A stretch of 64,000 nt of DNA from Acanthococcus lagerstroemiae (Eukaryota; Arthropoda; Insecta; Hemiptera; Eriococcidae): contig CM063106.1 of NCBI GenBank assembly GCA_031841125.1, positions 16,926,001 through 16,990,000 on the forward strand, written 5' to 3'. The translations under genes and the position numbers were made by a program. Below the pieces are notes generated by a model. The model saw nothing but the letters and a program-made list of their open reading frames with translations, was not told the origin of the DNA and did not search any database. Shown one piece after another: positions 12,306 through 22,205 of the stretch (position 1 is the stretch's first letter; each line of letters starts with the position of its first letter).

Positions 12306-14689
12306 AAGACAAGAAGAAAACATGCGAAAAAAATGTTCCTTGTTTGGCTCAAAGTGGAAATCACACAGGGCGGTGACGCGGCCAATCAAGGTGCCGTTAT
12401 TCTGCCACTGTAATACGCCAAAATTTGTGTAGGAGGTGAAGTGGCTTACTGGAGAGTCGAGTTCCTTCATCGGCCTAACTTATAGGAGATGTAGATGTGG
12501 ACGAAGCGATGTCAAATTCCAAAAGGTCTATAGCACGAGCTTCCAATTAATTGAAGTTCGATTTTACCAACCCCTAATGGTATCCAACTGCTTCGTTATA
12601 TCGCGAGTCGCCAGAGTGGTTAATTTCGAACGCACGGCAGTGCGCGGCGAGCGTGTGCTCGCCTCAAACCTCAATTAATATCATTACTGAGAAGGGTTGT
12701 GATGACTTGAACCAACTTCCCATGGAACTCTCCCATGCAGTGGGTAGCTTATTTGGAAAATGCTGTTTAGTCAACACCGCAGCGCTATAATGTATAAAAT
12801 GCATATCTGAACGCCAGCCGGGCTTCGTGGGTCGCGTGGCTTCCATCTATTGTTGCGAGGGTCTGTAAAGTGACGTAACGTTCTTGATTAGTTGTATTTT
12901 CTCTTATTTATTAAAATAACAATAATAATTATAAAAAATGTTTTTTGCCCGTTGCGATGGAATAAGATCGGTGCGGTGAGTTCCCTCCAGACACAGAGGC
13001 ACGACGGCTTTATGACATAAGTGTGAACGGCGCGAGCTGTGTAACGAATTCTGACTTGAGAGCCTGTCTGTGTTTATTTGAATTTGGCGTTAACAGCTTT
13101 TACAACTCTCGTCTCTCTTCACACAGCTATACTGGAGTTTGTTTTACGAACAGGTTGCCCGCAACTAGTTTTGGGTTATTGTAACAGTGTCGGTATGATA
13201 GATTGTTTAACATACATACTGTAAAACCTACGCCCGGTCGAGCGAGTATAAATCTTTTCGGTGATTGCTACCAATTTTACGTTTTTAATGGGGAGAATGA
13301 TTTTTTACCTTCTGTTTTGAAATCTCGGTTAGTTAGACGTCAGCGTCCCGCTGAGTTACCTTTTTTAAAAATGTTCGAATTTCATTTCGTTGCATGGGTC
13401 GGAGCGGCGAACAGGCTGGGCTAACGTAGATGTAGGTAACTGGTGTTGCGATATTAGCTAAAATAACACCTACAATTTATCACTGCCTGCACAATGTATA
13501 TTATACAGAAGTGTGTGCGAATACGAACTGACCGTGTATACCCTTAAGGAATGAATGTAAATACTCCCGAGATTGGTATAGTGTACCACATCGTGAGACG
13601 AAGTGATTGAATTCACAGTGGAACTCTAATGGCATACGTTCTATTGTTTTAACCAGTTCCTAAATAGGCGCGCGAATTATGTATATTGGTTATTTAATTT
13701 TGTATTTATTTGGATGACACGGTTTATGAGACGTTTTCCTGTAACGGAGGAGGATTGCGTGGTCTTGGAAGCTGACCAGTGAATTGCAGTTTTGACATAT
13801 CGGAGAGTTGAGTGATGTCAGGGTCGTAACGAAGATAATTTATTAAAGGGGCGAGAATTAATATTTTTTCAAAAAAAAAAAAAAAGAAGTTAATATGCTT
13901 GAATTTGCCGACTGTGGAAATGATTGTAGGCGAGCCCCCATGTCCCTCCCCCAAAGCTACGGCGATGAGTGATGTGCAGGTATTTATATCTGGAAGGATT
14001 TTGTCACGTTTTTAAATGAATTCCTTTGATACCACTTCATGAACTACGCGATTTTTCCTTCTGAGTCGTAATCGATTCAGTCTTTTGCAATAATTTAAAC
14101 CAGCACTTACTGCTGTTTTATTTTTTTGAACAAAATTTTGAAGGGTTGGTAGCATTTGATTAATGTGACGTTGTAATGGAAACTTGCATCCCGTGAAGAA
14201 AGAAGAAACTAAGAAGCCAAATAAACTTCGGAGGGTAGGATGAAACGAATAAATTTTTGAAAAGTATTAATGTACTTTGGGTCTTATGGAGCATCCAAGA
14301 AGTTTCAAAATAACGATTTGGATTCTTGAATACAGGCTCCGGATTCTTCTAGCCGTGTTTAAGACGTTTTCAGACTTCGCGGGGCGCTGTGTCCTTCGCT
14401 TTCTGTCTGTCAGCCTGGTTGACCTGGCTGTCGGTCTTGTTGCAACGGGGAGAATCTCTGCAGGTTTTCGATTTCAAAATTTATTCTTCTTCGTTTTTTT
14501 TGTTTTTTTTCCCTTCGAATTCCCTCCGCTAAAACATGCGTGGCTATCTAGATTGGAATTTTTTGCGGTGTTTGTAGCCGCGCCTCATTTCACGTCTTCC
14601 TCTTTCTTCCGTTCTTTCTCTTTCACATTTTCAGAATCCTGGCATCCTCAAGTGTATTGGAATTTCATCCTCGCTACCACAATCACTAT
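12306..14689. other. non-coding stretch, no gene recognised
   Basis: A short segment near 12605-12650 (GTCGCCAGAGTGGTTAA) looks like a tRNA box A but has no matching box B. The region has moderate CpG content around 12600-13150 and an A run near 13870-13884. The 146-residue open frame at 14277-14717 has no recognisable family and includes a TTTTGTTTTTTTT tract, so it is not called as a gene. Confidence 0.35.
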
Positions 14690-15690
14690 ACGTCTCGAGA
14701 GTTTCGGGCTGGACTAGGAATAAGGCAGGGATACGTTCTCTCCCCTTTGCTGTTGAACCTATACGGCGAACATATCATAAAAAGAATCCTAGAAGGAGAG
14801 AACTCTGACGCAGCCTGGAAAGGTGGAATCCCAGTTGGAGGAAGGAGGCTGACTAATCTGAGATATGCGGACAATACAGTGCTGATAACGGCAGATGTGG
14901 GTGAAATGGAGCAACTACTGCAGATGCTGGAAACCATAGGCAAGGAATACAGCCTGGAGATAAATCGCTCGAAAACGAAAACGATAATCGTTGATAGATC
15001 CAACCAGAACAGACCAAACATCAAAGAAATAGCCAGAGTCGAAGTTGTGGGTCATTTTATATATCTGGGGTCGGAAATAGATAACAACGGTGGATGTGAA
15101 TAAAGGATCAAGAGAAGAATCCAGATGGCAAGAAGAGCCACGACTGGACTGAATGGGATTGGGCGAGACCAAGCGATAAGAAAAACACAAAGAAGCAACT
15201 GATGCGCATGTTGGTGTTCTCACTTATCCTGTATGGCTCAGAAACGTGGACTGGACAATCCGACAGGCGGAACGAAGGAGAATAGACGCTTTAGAAATAA
15301 GGTGCGGGGGACGGATGCTGCGGATACCATGGACAGTCAAGAGGACTAACGCTTCAGTCTACATTGTATGATAGGCGACAACAGACGACTGTCATCGGAA
15401 GTATACTCGCCAGAATCTTAAAGTACTTTGGGCATGTAATACGAGGAAACAACCTATAAAAACCATAGTAGTGCAGGGAATGGTCGACGCAGAAGAGGTA
15501 GGGAAAGATTGCTTACAAGATGGTCTGACTTAATCCGATCGGTAATGGGGTATACCTTCACTGAATGCATAAGATTTTAGCCAGAGACCGGGTAAAATGG
15601 CGCACACTGATAAACCGAATCCGGGAACAAAGTCAGGGCCATGATATCTCTTTAAGAGACTAAACGAGTCAATGATGATGACCATTACCA
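14690..15690 (+). mobile_element. RTE-like retrotransposon remnant (reverse transcriptase to 3' end)
   Basis: One continuous frame (about 14705-15103) covers the palm region: GIRQGYVLSPLLLNLYGEH, then GGRRLTNLRYADNTVLIT, where the catalytic YADD box has become YADN, then LEINRSKTKTIIVDR and FIYLGSEIDNNG. After a stop, broken frames continue through the C-terminal region (RRAT.GLNGIGRD, then VVQGMVDAEEVGK and WSDLIRS-like pieces). The copy ends near a GATGATGACC tail, as expected for RTE-type microsatellite tails. The upstream endonuclease is missing. The second-aspartate change alone would abolish polymerase activity. Confidence 0.8.
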
Positions 15691-18057
15691 CTTCTTTGAG
15701 CTTTTTATAACGGTCATTTTGTTTTTCTCTCTCATACTTTCCTTTTTCGTTCTTACTTTCTTTCTTTCTCGTTCTACTCCCTTGTTTTTTTCTGCCACTT
15801 TTTAGATTCAAGTTCTAGATTTTTTCTTCGCCATTGGCCGTCGATATAATATAAGTTTTCGTTGTCAAAATGCGAATTTCTCTGTAGGTATGTTCTTCAA
15901 CATGGCTAGGGTGGAAGGTGACTTGCTTGAAAATGAGGTATAGATAAGGTGCATTAAGCATTTGTTAATAAGATTCGTGAAGTAGGTATTCAGTTTTTGC
16001 GGCTTGAGGGGTATATCCTTAGACGGATATTCGGATAGAGCTGCTCTTAACTCATATCACGGGTGAAATATCTCAGATTTTGACGTTTACAGTTCAAACT
16101 ATTTCCAATTTTACAGCCCAATGCCTCTGCGAGTTTTCTCAAGTCGAGTACTTTTGTTTTTCTTTGTGAACAGGAGCGCAGACAGGATTTATTGCCGACT
16201 GTAGAGACACTTTGATTTTTTATTAATTAATTAATTTAGTTGTTTTCTGACGTTCTTCTTTTGTTTCCTGTCTTTTTTTTTTTGGGGGGGGGGGGAGGGT
16301 GTTTAGAAGTTCTGTGACTATTTCGTTTATTGCTTTTGCTTGCAGAAATTCTGTTTGGCTTCAGTACAACGTTGTAGTATTATGTCATTGGTGTGTTATT
16401 TATAGATCGGCGTTTTCATTGTTTGTTGGAATTGGTAGTCTATCCGGGAGTTGTTTTTAATAACCTGTCATAGTCTGTCTGTTTGTCTTTCAGTCTGCCT
16501 GACTCCCGATTGTTTGTGTACTTGTATATTGTGCATACACAAGAGAGAGGATAATGGGAGGGAATCCCCGTTCCGGCCGAGAAAATCCTGCGGGGCATAT
16601 CAATAAGCCGAGGCGTATCAAAGGAAAATGGCTAGGGGAAGAGGAACCTGAGATCTTCCTGCTGAAAAGCCTCCAATTTCTCAAGCTGAACAAGTGTTTT
16701 TTTTTTGTTTTTTTTTATTTGTGTAACTTGGAGACACAGGCAAAAATGTCTCAAATTTTTCAGCTGAAGGCCATTGATTTTTCATCAACCGGATCAGGAT
16801 GAAGTAAGCGCGACGGCGCCGTGCTCTTTTTTGTGCATGTGCATTATGGAACGAAATCCTAAAATAGTTTCCATTAGTCTGATACGAGATGAAATGTGAA
16901 GGAACCTCGAAACCCCCCTGAAATCCAACTATATAAAGAGGGCGCCCTTGTTAACCCGAACGTAGTGGGGAGGACTGGTTTACATTCATCGTGAATGTAG
17001 TTGCTGAGGTAGCAGTGGTGTGATTGAACGTATCGTGCGCGTCCCCGTCCCCCCAAATATTTTCAGTTTTTACGGGCTCAAAAGATCCACCTTCGAGATA
17101 TGGGTCCCGAATACCGATTATTTGATGATGATGATAAGGTTATCAGTCTTACAACCGGTTTGATTCAGCTCTATTTCTTCCTATCTTATGCAAGTTCTTT
17201 CATTTGAGGTCACTAAAAATAGTTTTGAATTCCGAAATTATTGCTGATTTTTTAAAATTATTATTATGTTGGAGTCTTGTGTTGGATGTACACCTTAATA
17301 CAAAAAATTATCATTTTCGACTATTTGGCAAGGAGATACGAAAGTCCAGAAAATGGATCCAAGTTCAGTACCTTACAAACAAAAAGTGTGGCAGTCTTAG
17401 AGATCGCTAATTAAGCTTGGAAGAGTCAGTATTTAAAATTTTTTTTTTTTAACGTTCAGCTACTTGGACTTAGCATTCATAATTTTCAATATGACTTGGC
17501 TATCTTCTAGTCGAGTCTGCTATCAAAATTCAGCGTATTTTACTTTTCATTTTTCACCCTAATGTACAGTCAAAAAAAGTGTGTAGTGTGCGATTTCATG
17601 TTTTCTGTGAAATTAACTATGGTATGCTAAATGTAGGCACTATGCCTTCCTGTTGGCACAGCTAATTACTCATCCAATTACTCACTCTACCTCATAAAGC
17701 ATTACACATCTTTGAAGTATTCGCAGATATCTAGATTTATTATTTTTATAGTTTCACTTTTTTCATGGGGAATAGTTCTCATTTTTTATTACACCATTTG
17801 GTATACATAGAAATATGAATAATACGGGTTCAAAACGCATTCGCATCGCTTATAACGAGTTTGTTTGATCGTTCAAAAGTAACTATATTACTCCATCAGG
17901 TGTATAACATATTTTACCGGCGCACGCGACTCCGGTTGCACGTCTCGAATGGTTTAGACAAATGTGACATCGTATCGACTCGGGAATATTTATTTTCCGC
18001 CCTTGACTGATCTTGTTGCCGTTGGACGTTTTAATGTTTTATTTATCTTGTTCACAG
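15691..18057. other. end of the 15-kb intron, no gene recognised
   Basis: It contains a run of T and G near 16270-16294, a T tract near 16697-16715 and a GATGATGATGAT run near 17123-17135. The run is followed by TTACAACCGGTTTGATTCAG and a TCTTATGCAAG word that may be another retroelement end. The final 60 bases lead to a TTGTTCACAG acceptor. Confidence 0.35.
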
Positions 18058-18105
18058 GGCTCGCTTTCTGACCGCGAAGAAGAAGACTGCGTTTCCGTTA
18101 CCTCG
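18058..18105 (+). CDS. SOWAH-type ankyrin protein, 48-nt internal exon
   Basis: A 16-codon exon (GSLSDREEEDCVSVTS) with a TTGTTCACAG acceptor and a TCG/GTGAGT donor, phase 0 on both sides. The peptide is acidic and serine-rich. It is separated by a 122-bp intron from the exon that carries the recognisable SOWAH segment. Its small size and symmetric phase mean that skipping it would keep the frame, so it is a natural candidate for alternative splicing; the sequence cannot show whether that happens. Confidence 0.7.
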
Positions 18106-18227
18106 GTGAGTTCGCTGTTATTGACATCTTTATCACGCGGGTCACGTGAACTGTGTGCTGGACATTGATTCCGGTTGAGGAGCTGCCAAGTGTAACGAAG
18201 TACTTATAAGACCTAATTTGATTTCAG
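18106..18227 (+). other. 122-bp intron
   Basis: A GTGAGT donor and a TTTGATTTCAG acceptor bound a short intron, the only short one seen in this gene. Nothing else is recognisable in it. Confidence 0.65.
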
Positions 18228-18329
18228 TTTGACCCCCGATCCAGAGAGTGGTTGGTTCGCGCAGCTCAGGGAAACTACCAAGCGCTGGCCAAGATGTGCG
18301 CTGAAAATCCCAAACTAGCCAAAACGAAG
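18228..18329 (+). CDS. SOWAH-type ankyrin protein, exon preceding the ankyrin repeats
   Basis: A 34-codon exon, phase 0 at both ends (TTTGATTTCAG acceptor, ACGAAG/GTACGT donor). It encodes FDPRSREWLVRAAQGNYQAL then AKMCAENPKLAKTK. This matches the segment just before the ankyrin repeats in sosondowah ankyrin-repeat proteins (SOWAHA-D in vertebrates), whose pattern is L-[DE]-P-x-x-[HR]-EW-[LM] ... L ... [DE]PxL. In that family the next residues are a DF.SG.TALHWAAK string that opens the ankyrin repeats; I found no such exon downstream in this window. SOWAH proteins are poorly characterised. The family call rests on this exon and is fairly firm; no paralogue or gene symbol is assigned. Confidence 0.8.
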
Positions 18330-18440
18330 GTACGTGCTATTTTTTGTGACCGTGGCGCCAGGGGGGCAAATCGAGACATTTGTCCCCTGGATTGAATCGT
18401 CCATTTTTTTTCGCGTGGGAAATGTCTTGATTTGATGTGC

Positions 18441-19135
18441 GAAAAGTCTGGCGGCGCTTGTGTACGATTGACAGATTGTTGTATAAACGCCCTCTGAACA
18501 TGTGTTGACCTCCTATGAAAAGCCTGGCGGAGCCCGTACTAAAAGTATACTTATGAGTACGCTTGACGAATTGTATGAGGTGTGGCGCCAATGGCCAGTT
18601 GCTCTTTGAAAGCGTTTTGACCTCACCTGCGAAAAGTCTGGCGGCGTCCGTACTGTAAGTATATGAGTACGATTGACGGATTGTTGTGCAAACGCCCTCT
18701 GAAAGTGTGTTGACCTCATCTGTGAAAAGCCTAGCGGCGCCCGTACTATAGGTATATGAGTATGATTGACGACTTGTGGGTATGAGGTGTGACATCAGTG
18801 GCGAGTTGCCCTCTGATAAGATTTTGACCTCACCTGCGAAAAGTCTGGTGGCATCAGTACTATATGTACATGAGTACAATTGACGTATTGTTGGGTAAAC
18901 GCTCTCTGAAAGTGTGTTAATCTCATCTATGAAAAACCTGGTGACACTCATACTATAGGTATATAAGTACGATTGACGGATTGTGTGTATGAGGCTTGGC
19001 ACCAGTAGTGATTTGCCCTTAGAAAGTGTGTTGACCTCACCTCGGAAAAGCCTGGCGCCGCCAGTACTATAGGTATGTGAGTACGATTGATGGATTGTTG
19101 TGGGTATGAGGTGTAGCGCCAGTGGCGAGTGAACA
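18441..19135. repeat. higher-order tandem repeat of alternating 92- and 114-bp units
   Basis: Units beginning GAAAAGYCTGGCGGC start at 18441, 18517, 18631, 18723, 18838, 18931 and 19045. Both unit types share GTACTATAGGTATATGAGTACGATTGACG. The shorter type continues TTGTTGTGCAAACGCCCTCTGAAAG and the longer type continues TGGGTATGAGGTGTGGC then CAGTGGCGAGTTGCCCTCTG. The order is short-long-short-long-short-long-long (the last one cut), so the real repeat is a dimer of about 206 bp. It starts about 110 bp after an exon. The long minus-strand open frame across it (18337-19002) is a by-product of the periodicity. Confidence 0.85.
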
Positions 19136-20264
19136 TGTTTTCAACATTGTCGGCGATAATTAAAACGCGGTTGATATGCCGGAATGAGTTCGCGTTACAC
19201 CGTATTTCTCTTCGACTCTTGCATTCTGGGAAGAAGTGAGAGAGGAAAAAAACAGCTAAACCATCCAATTAAAGTCTTCGTGTTGTTCAACATTCAGCGA
19301 TGAAAGTTTAGCGTAAACTATACAACTTTTGGGAATAAATATATCTGCGACGAAGATAGGCAGCTCGCGTTCGACATTAGTTTAGGTCGGATACAGCGTT
19401 TCGCCGCAAAGGGATCTAACGAGAAGGCATTAATTAAAATATCTATGGCGAAGATAACGGAGGTTACTGGTCAAAGAGAAGAGAACAGTTTGCCAAGTAG
19501 CTGATTGGACGTCGTGTTGATTTAATTACGGATAGTGTAAATCGATCCCTTGCAATCCCTTTACCCGCGGCTCGTTTGCGATGATTTACATTTTCGTTTA
19601 TCGTTGCATATTCATGGGATTCGGGAGTCGTGCTGGTTGTCGCGGGGTAGTGCCCTCTTGAATCGCTGCACAGAGCTCTCGGTTCAAAAATAACCCCACG
19701 GAGACCCTTTTCGCCTGGAAAACCGCCTTCCGCCGCGCCTCATCACATTCATTTGTCAGGCACCCTTCTTCGTGGTGCTCCCGCGTCCTGTCCTGTCCTG
19801 TGTGTCGTATTGAAACATTTGCCGCAGCTTGTCCGTTTACCGTTTATTTGCGAATCCGGTAATTGTGGTTTTGCTCTATTTTCCCGCCGCGCTCCGAAAC
19901 TTATCCCGCGCCCGCCAAATGGTTTTCGATTTAATGGTATTAATTTGACTTCGCCATCGCGGTGAAATTAATTAACGGACTCGTCATCCTGGAATCTGCG
20001 GCGTTGTACTGTTGCGAAATTTAAATTTAATTATAATTTTCCATTTAATATTCGTCGCCGTGAAGGAATTACGGCGAGTAATTAATCTCCTCGGTCTCGT
20101 TGATGATAGTTCGTCAGTAAGAATGTGAAATTCGTTGTCGTGTAAGCGCACTTGGTCTAGCTGGTGTGCTTGAATTTGATGGGACACCTGTTTTGAGATG
20201 CTCTTGGTTATAAATGAAAACTTGATAAGTTTTATTCTTTGTGGTAACAACATGGTGGGTAATA
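19136..20264. other. repeat-poor stretch, CpG-containing; candidate regulatory DNA
   Basis: No gene recognised. From about 19600 to 20100 the DNA is GC- and CpG-rich for this window (CCGCCTTCCGCCGCGCC, CCGCCGCGCTCCG, CCCGCGCCCGCC) and is followed by homeodomain-type AT motifs such as AATTAATTAACGG and AATTTAATTATAATT. It has no internal repeats and no transposon signatures. This kind of intronic island is often a conserved enhancer in insects, but that is inference from composition. Confidence 0.3.
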
Positions 20265-20799
20265 GGTGGTCCAAAATTAGGCGAGTTCTGAAACATTTTG
20301 TATCCAGAGGGTAAATATGTGCCTTTCGGTCTCAGCCAAAACTTTCTCGAAATCAGACAATTTGGAGAGGTCTTGTCGAGAGAGTCATTTTCCATATGGA
20401 ATTTCCCCTGAGAAAATCTGTAGTTTTGCTGTGAAGCTTCCAAAACATTGAATTCGGTTAAAAAATTGATCTGTTCTTATCATTGTACAAATGGGGTATC
20501 TACTGAGAATTTTGAAAAAAGTTGAGTCAGATATCAATGGCCTCTGTCAAATTTGAAGTAAAACGTACCCTTTTTTGAGACCACAGAAATCGAAAAAAGC
20601 ACGGAAACGATTGTATCTATTGGGATTTCAAAACCGCTGAATCTATTTTTGACATTTTTTGGTCAAAATTCCCGTTTTGAAGGTTCCACTGAATGTACGA
20701 TTTCAACGAAATACTGGCTGGTGAGTTTTTCGACCAATAGGTACAAGTTTAATCACTAGGAGTAAAACTTTGCAAAAACCGCCAAATTTTGGACCACCC
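20265..20799. mobile_element. short transposon with 19-bp TIRs (GGTGGTCCAAAATT)
   Basis: The left end GGTGGTCCAAAATTAGGCG is matched by the inverted right end GGTGGTCCAAAATTTGGCG with one mismatch. The interior of about 535 bp has no transposase. Neither end has a convincing target duplication. The superfamily is not determined. Confidence 0.55.
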
Positions 20800-21202
20800 T
20801 TGTGGATAATTTTCGGTAAATGGCCTATGCGACGTTTCACTAAAAATCAGACAAAAAAACATTGTCTTAGCTTCGCATTTTTTATTTTGTTTCCAACTTT
20901 TTTTATCGTATTGCGAGCATCTATTAGAACAACTTTTCGGTGATGGTTTCCTCCAAAAAAGTTCCTTGATGCAGTGGTATATGACAGTTCTTACAAAAAT
21001 ACGTGAATGTTTTGTTTTAAGCCTGAATATCTCTGATTCAAATTACCGGAGAAAGATGAAGTAAACACGATTCAATTCGAAAACTAGAATACATACTTAA
21101 TGCCACAGGAGTTGGTTAAAAAGAAAAAAGGTCAGTTGAATTTTTTGTATGCAAATGAAATGTTTGATGTGGATTCACCAAAAGTGCCTCATTGACAAAT
21201 TT

Positions 21203-21225
21203 AAAAAAAAAAAAAAAAAAAAAAA
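21203..21225. repeat. 23-nt A homopolymer
   Basis: An uninterrupted A run, preceded by TTTTTTGTATGCAAATG-type AT-rich DNA. It may be the tail of an unrecognised retroposed sequence, but no SINE or LINE sequence is visible upstream of it. Confidence 0.8.
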
Positions 21226-21494
21226 CTTATTCATTCCTACATCAAATTTTGTGCTTTGCCTAAAACTAATTTTCGGAGAAGTGAATCCTCTTCAAAAATG
21301 TTGTACTTGATGAGAGGTTGAAATTTTGTCATATCAGTTGAAATATCATTCCTAATCATATTCTGACGCCCTCCAAGAAAATCAATACAATTTTTTTCGT
21401 AATTACTCCATTTTAGCCCAACTGCGTTACAGTGACCATTACCAAATGTCCATAAATTAAAAATTTATATTTCCATTGAATAAGTATTAAAATA

Positions 21495-22205
21495 CTGTTT
21501 TTTTGGTTCGCTGGTTTTAAAAATATTATGCAGTGATTTGTTGATCCCATCTAGATGAACAGCCGAAATTAACATTTCATACCCTCCTTTCCTCCCAGTA
21601 GTGTTAAATCAGCTCGGCTCAAAACTCGAAAAATCAGAACGTGTAAAAATAGAGATTTCTTAGTTCTCTGATTTTAAAACTATGAATTATGGATTTTATC
21701 TATTCCGTCTCGATTTATGGCCCAAAATCAACATTTCATTTCTCCCCTCTCCTCTTTCCTCCTCCGAAATCGTGTGAAATCGACTTAGTTCAATAAATCG
21801 AACACAGTATTGAAGTAGAGATTTCGTGTTTCTCTGATTTTAAAATACTGTGCATTCGATCATTGATTCCATCTCGATTTGTGACTCGAAATCAACATTT
21901 TCTTTCCCTTTCGAAATGATGCGAGATCGACTTGCACTTGGCTCGGAAAACGAACGAAATATCGAACTGAGTCTGAAAATATTATCAACTAAATTATTGA
22001 TCATGTCTCGATCAGTAGTCTAAAATCGACATTCACTCCCCCCCCCCCTTGCACTGACCATCACCGTAAAAAATGATGCAAAGTAGCCTATGCTCAAAAC
22101 ATCACATAAATATCATAATAAGGGTTTCGTGGTTCTCTGATTCTAAAAATATTATGCAGTAGATTGTTGATACCGTCTTGATTTGTAGCCCAAAATCAAC
22201 TTCTA
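21495..22205. repeat. degenerate tandem repeat, period about 145-166 bp
   Basis: The unit GGTTCTCTGATTTTAAAAAT, then ATTATGCAGT, then TTGATNCCRTCTCGATTTGT, then CCCAAAATCAACATT recurs near 21507, 21664, 21830, 21975 and 22130, with pyrimidine-rich or CCTCC-rich separators. Divergence between units is high. Confidence 0.65.

Noticed and set aside
12605..12680. tRNA-derived SINE head (GTCGCCAGAGTGGTTAA)
   Set aside because: Box A-like word only; the following 80 bases have no box B and no match to the other SINE copies.
14277..14717. 146-codon open frame on the plus strand
   Set aside because: Its C-terminus overlaps the retrotransposon in another frame, the middle is a T-rich tract read as FFFVFFVFFPF, and no family is recognisable.
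17120..17205. Retroelement 3' end beginning with a GAT microsatellite
   Set aside because: GATGATGATGAT plus CTTACAACCGGTTTGATTCAG looks like a known style of insect retroelement end, but no second copy in the window and no coding part support it.
18337..19002. 221-codon open frame on the minus strand
   Set aside because: It lies wholly in the 92/114-bp tandem array; the protein only repeats the DNA period (SVNRTHI/SYTYST strings). A by-product of the satellite, not a gene.
18441..19135. CRISPR array
   Set aside because: Repeats are long, contiguous and diverged, without unique spacers, and the DNA is clearly eukaryotic.
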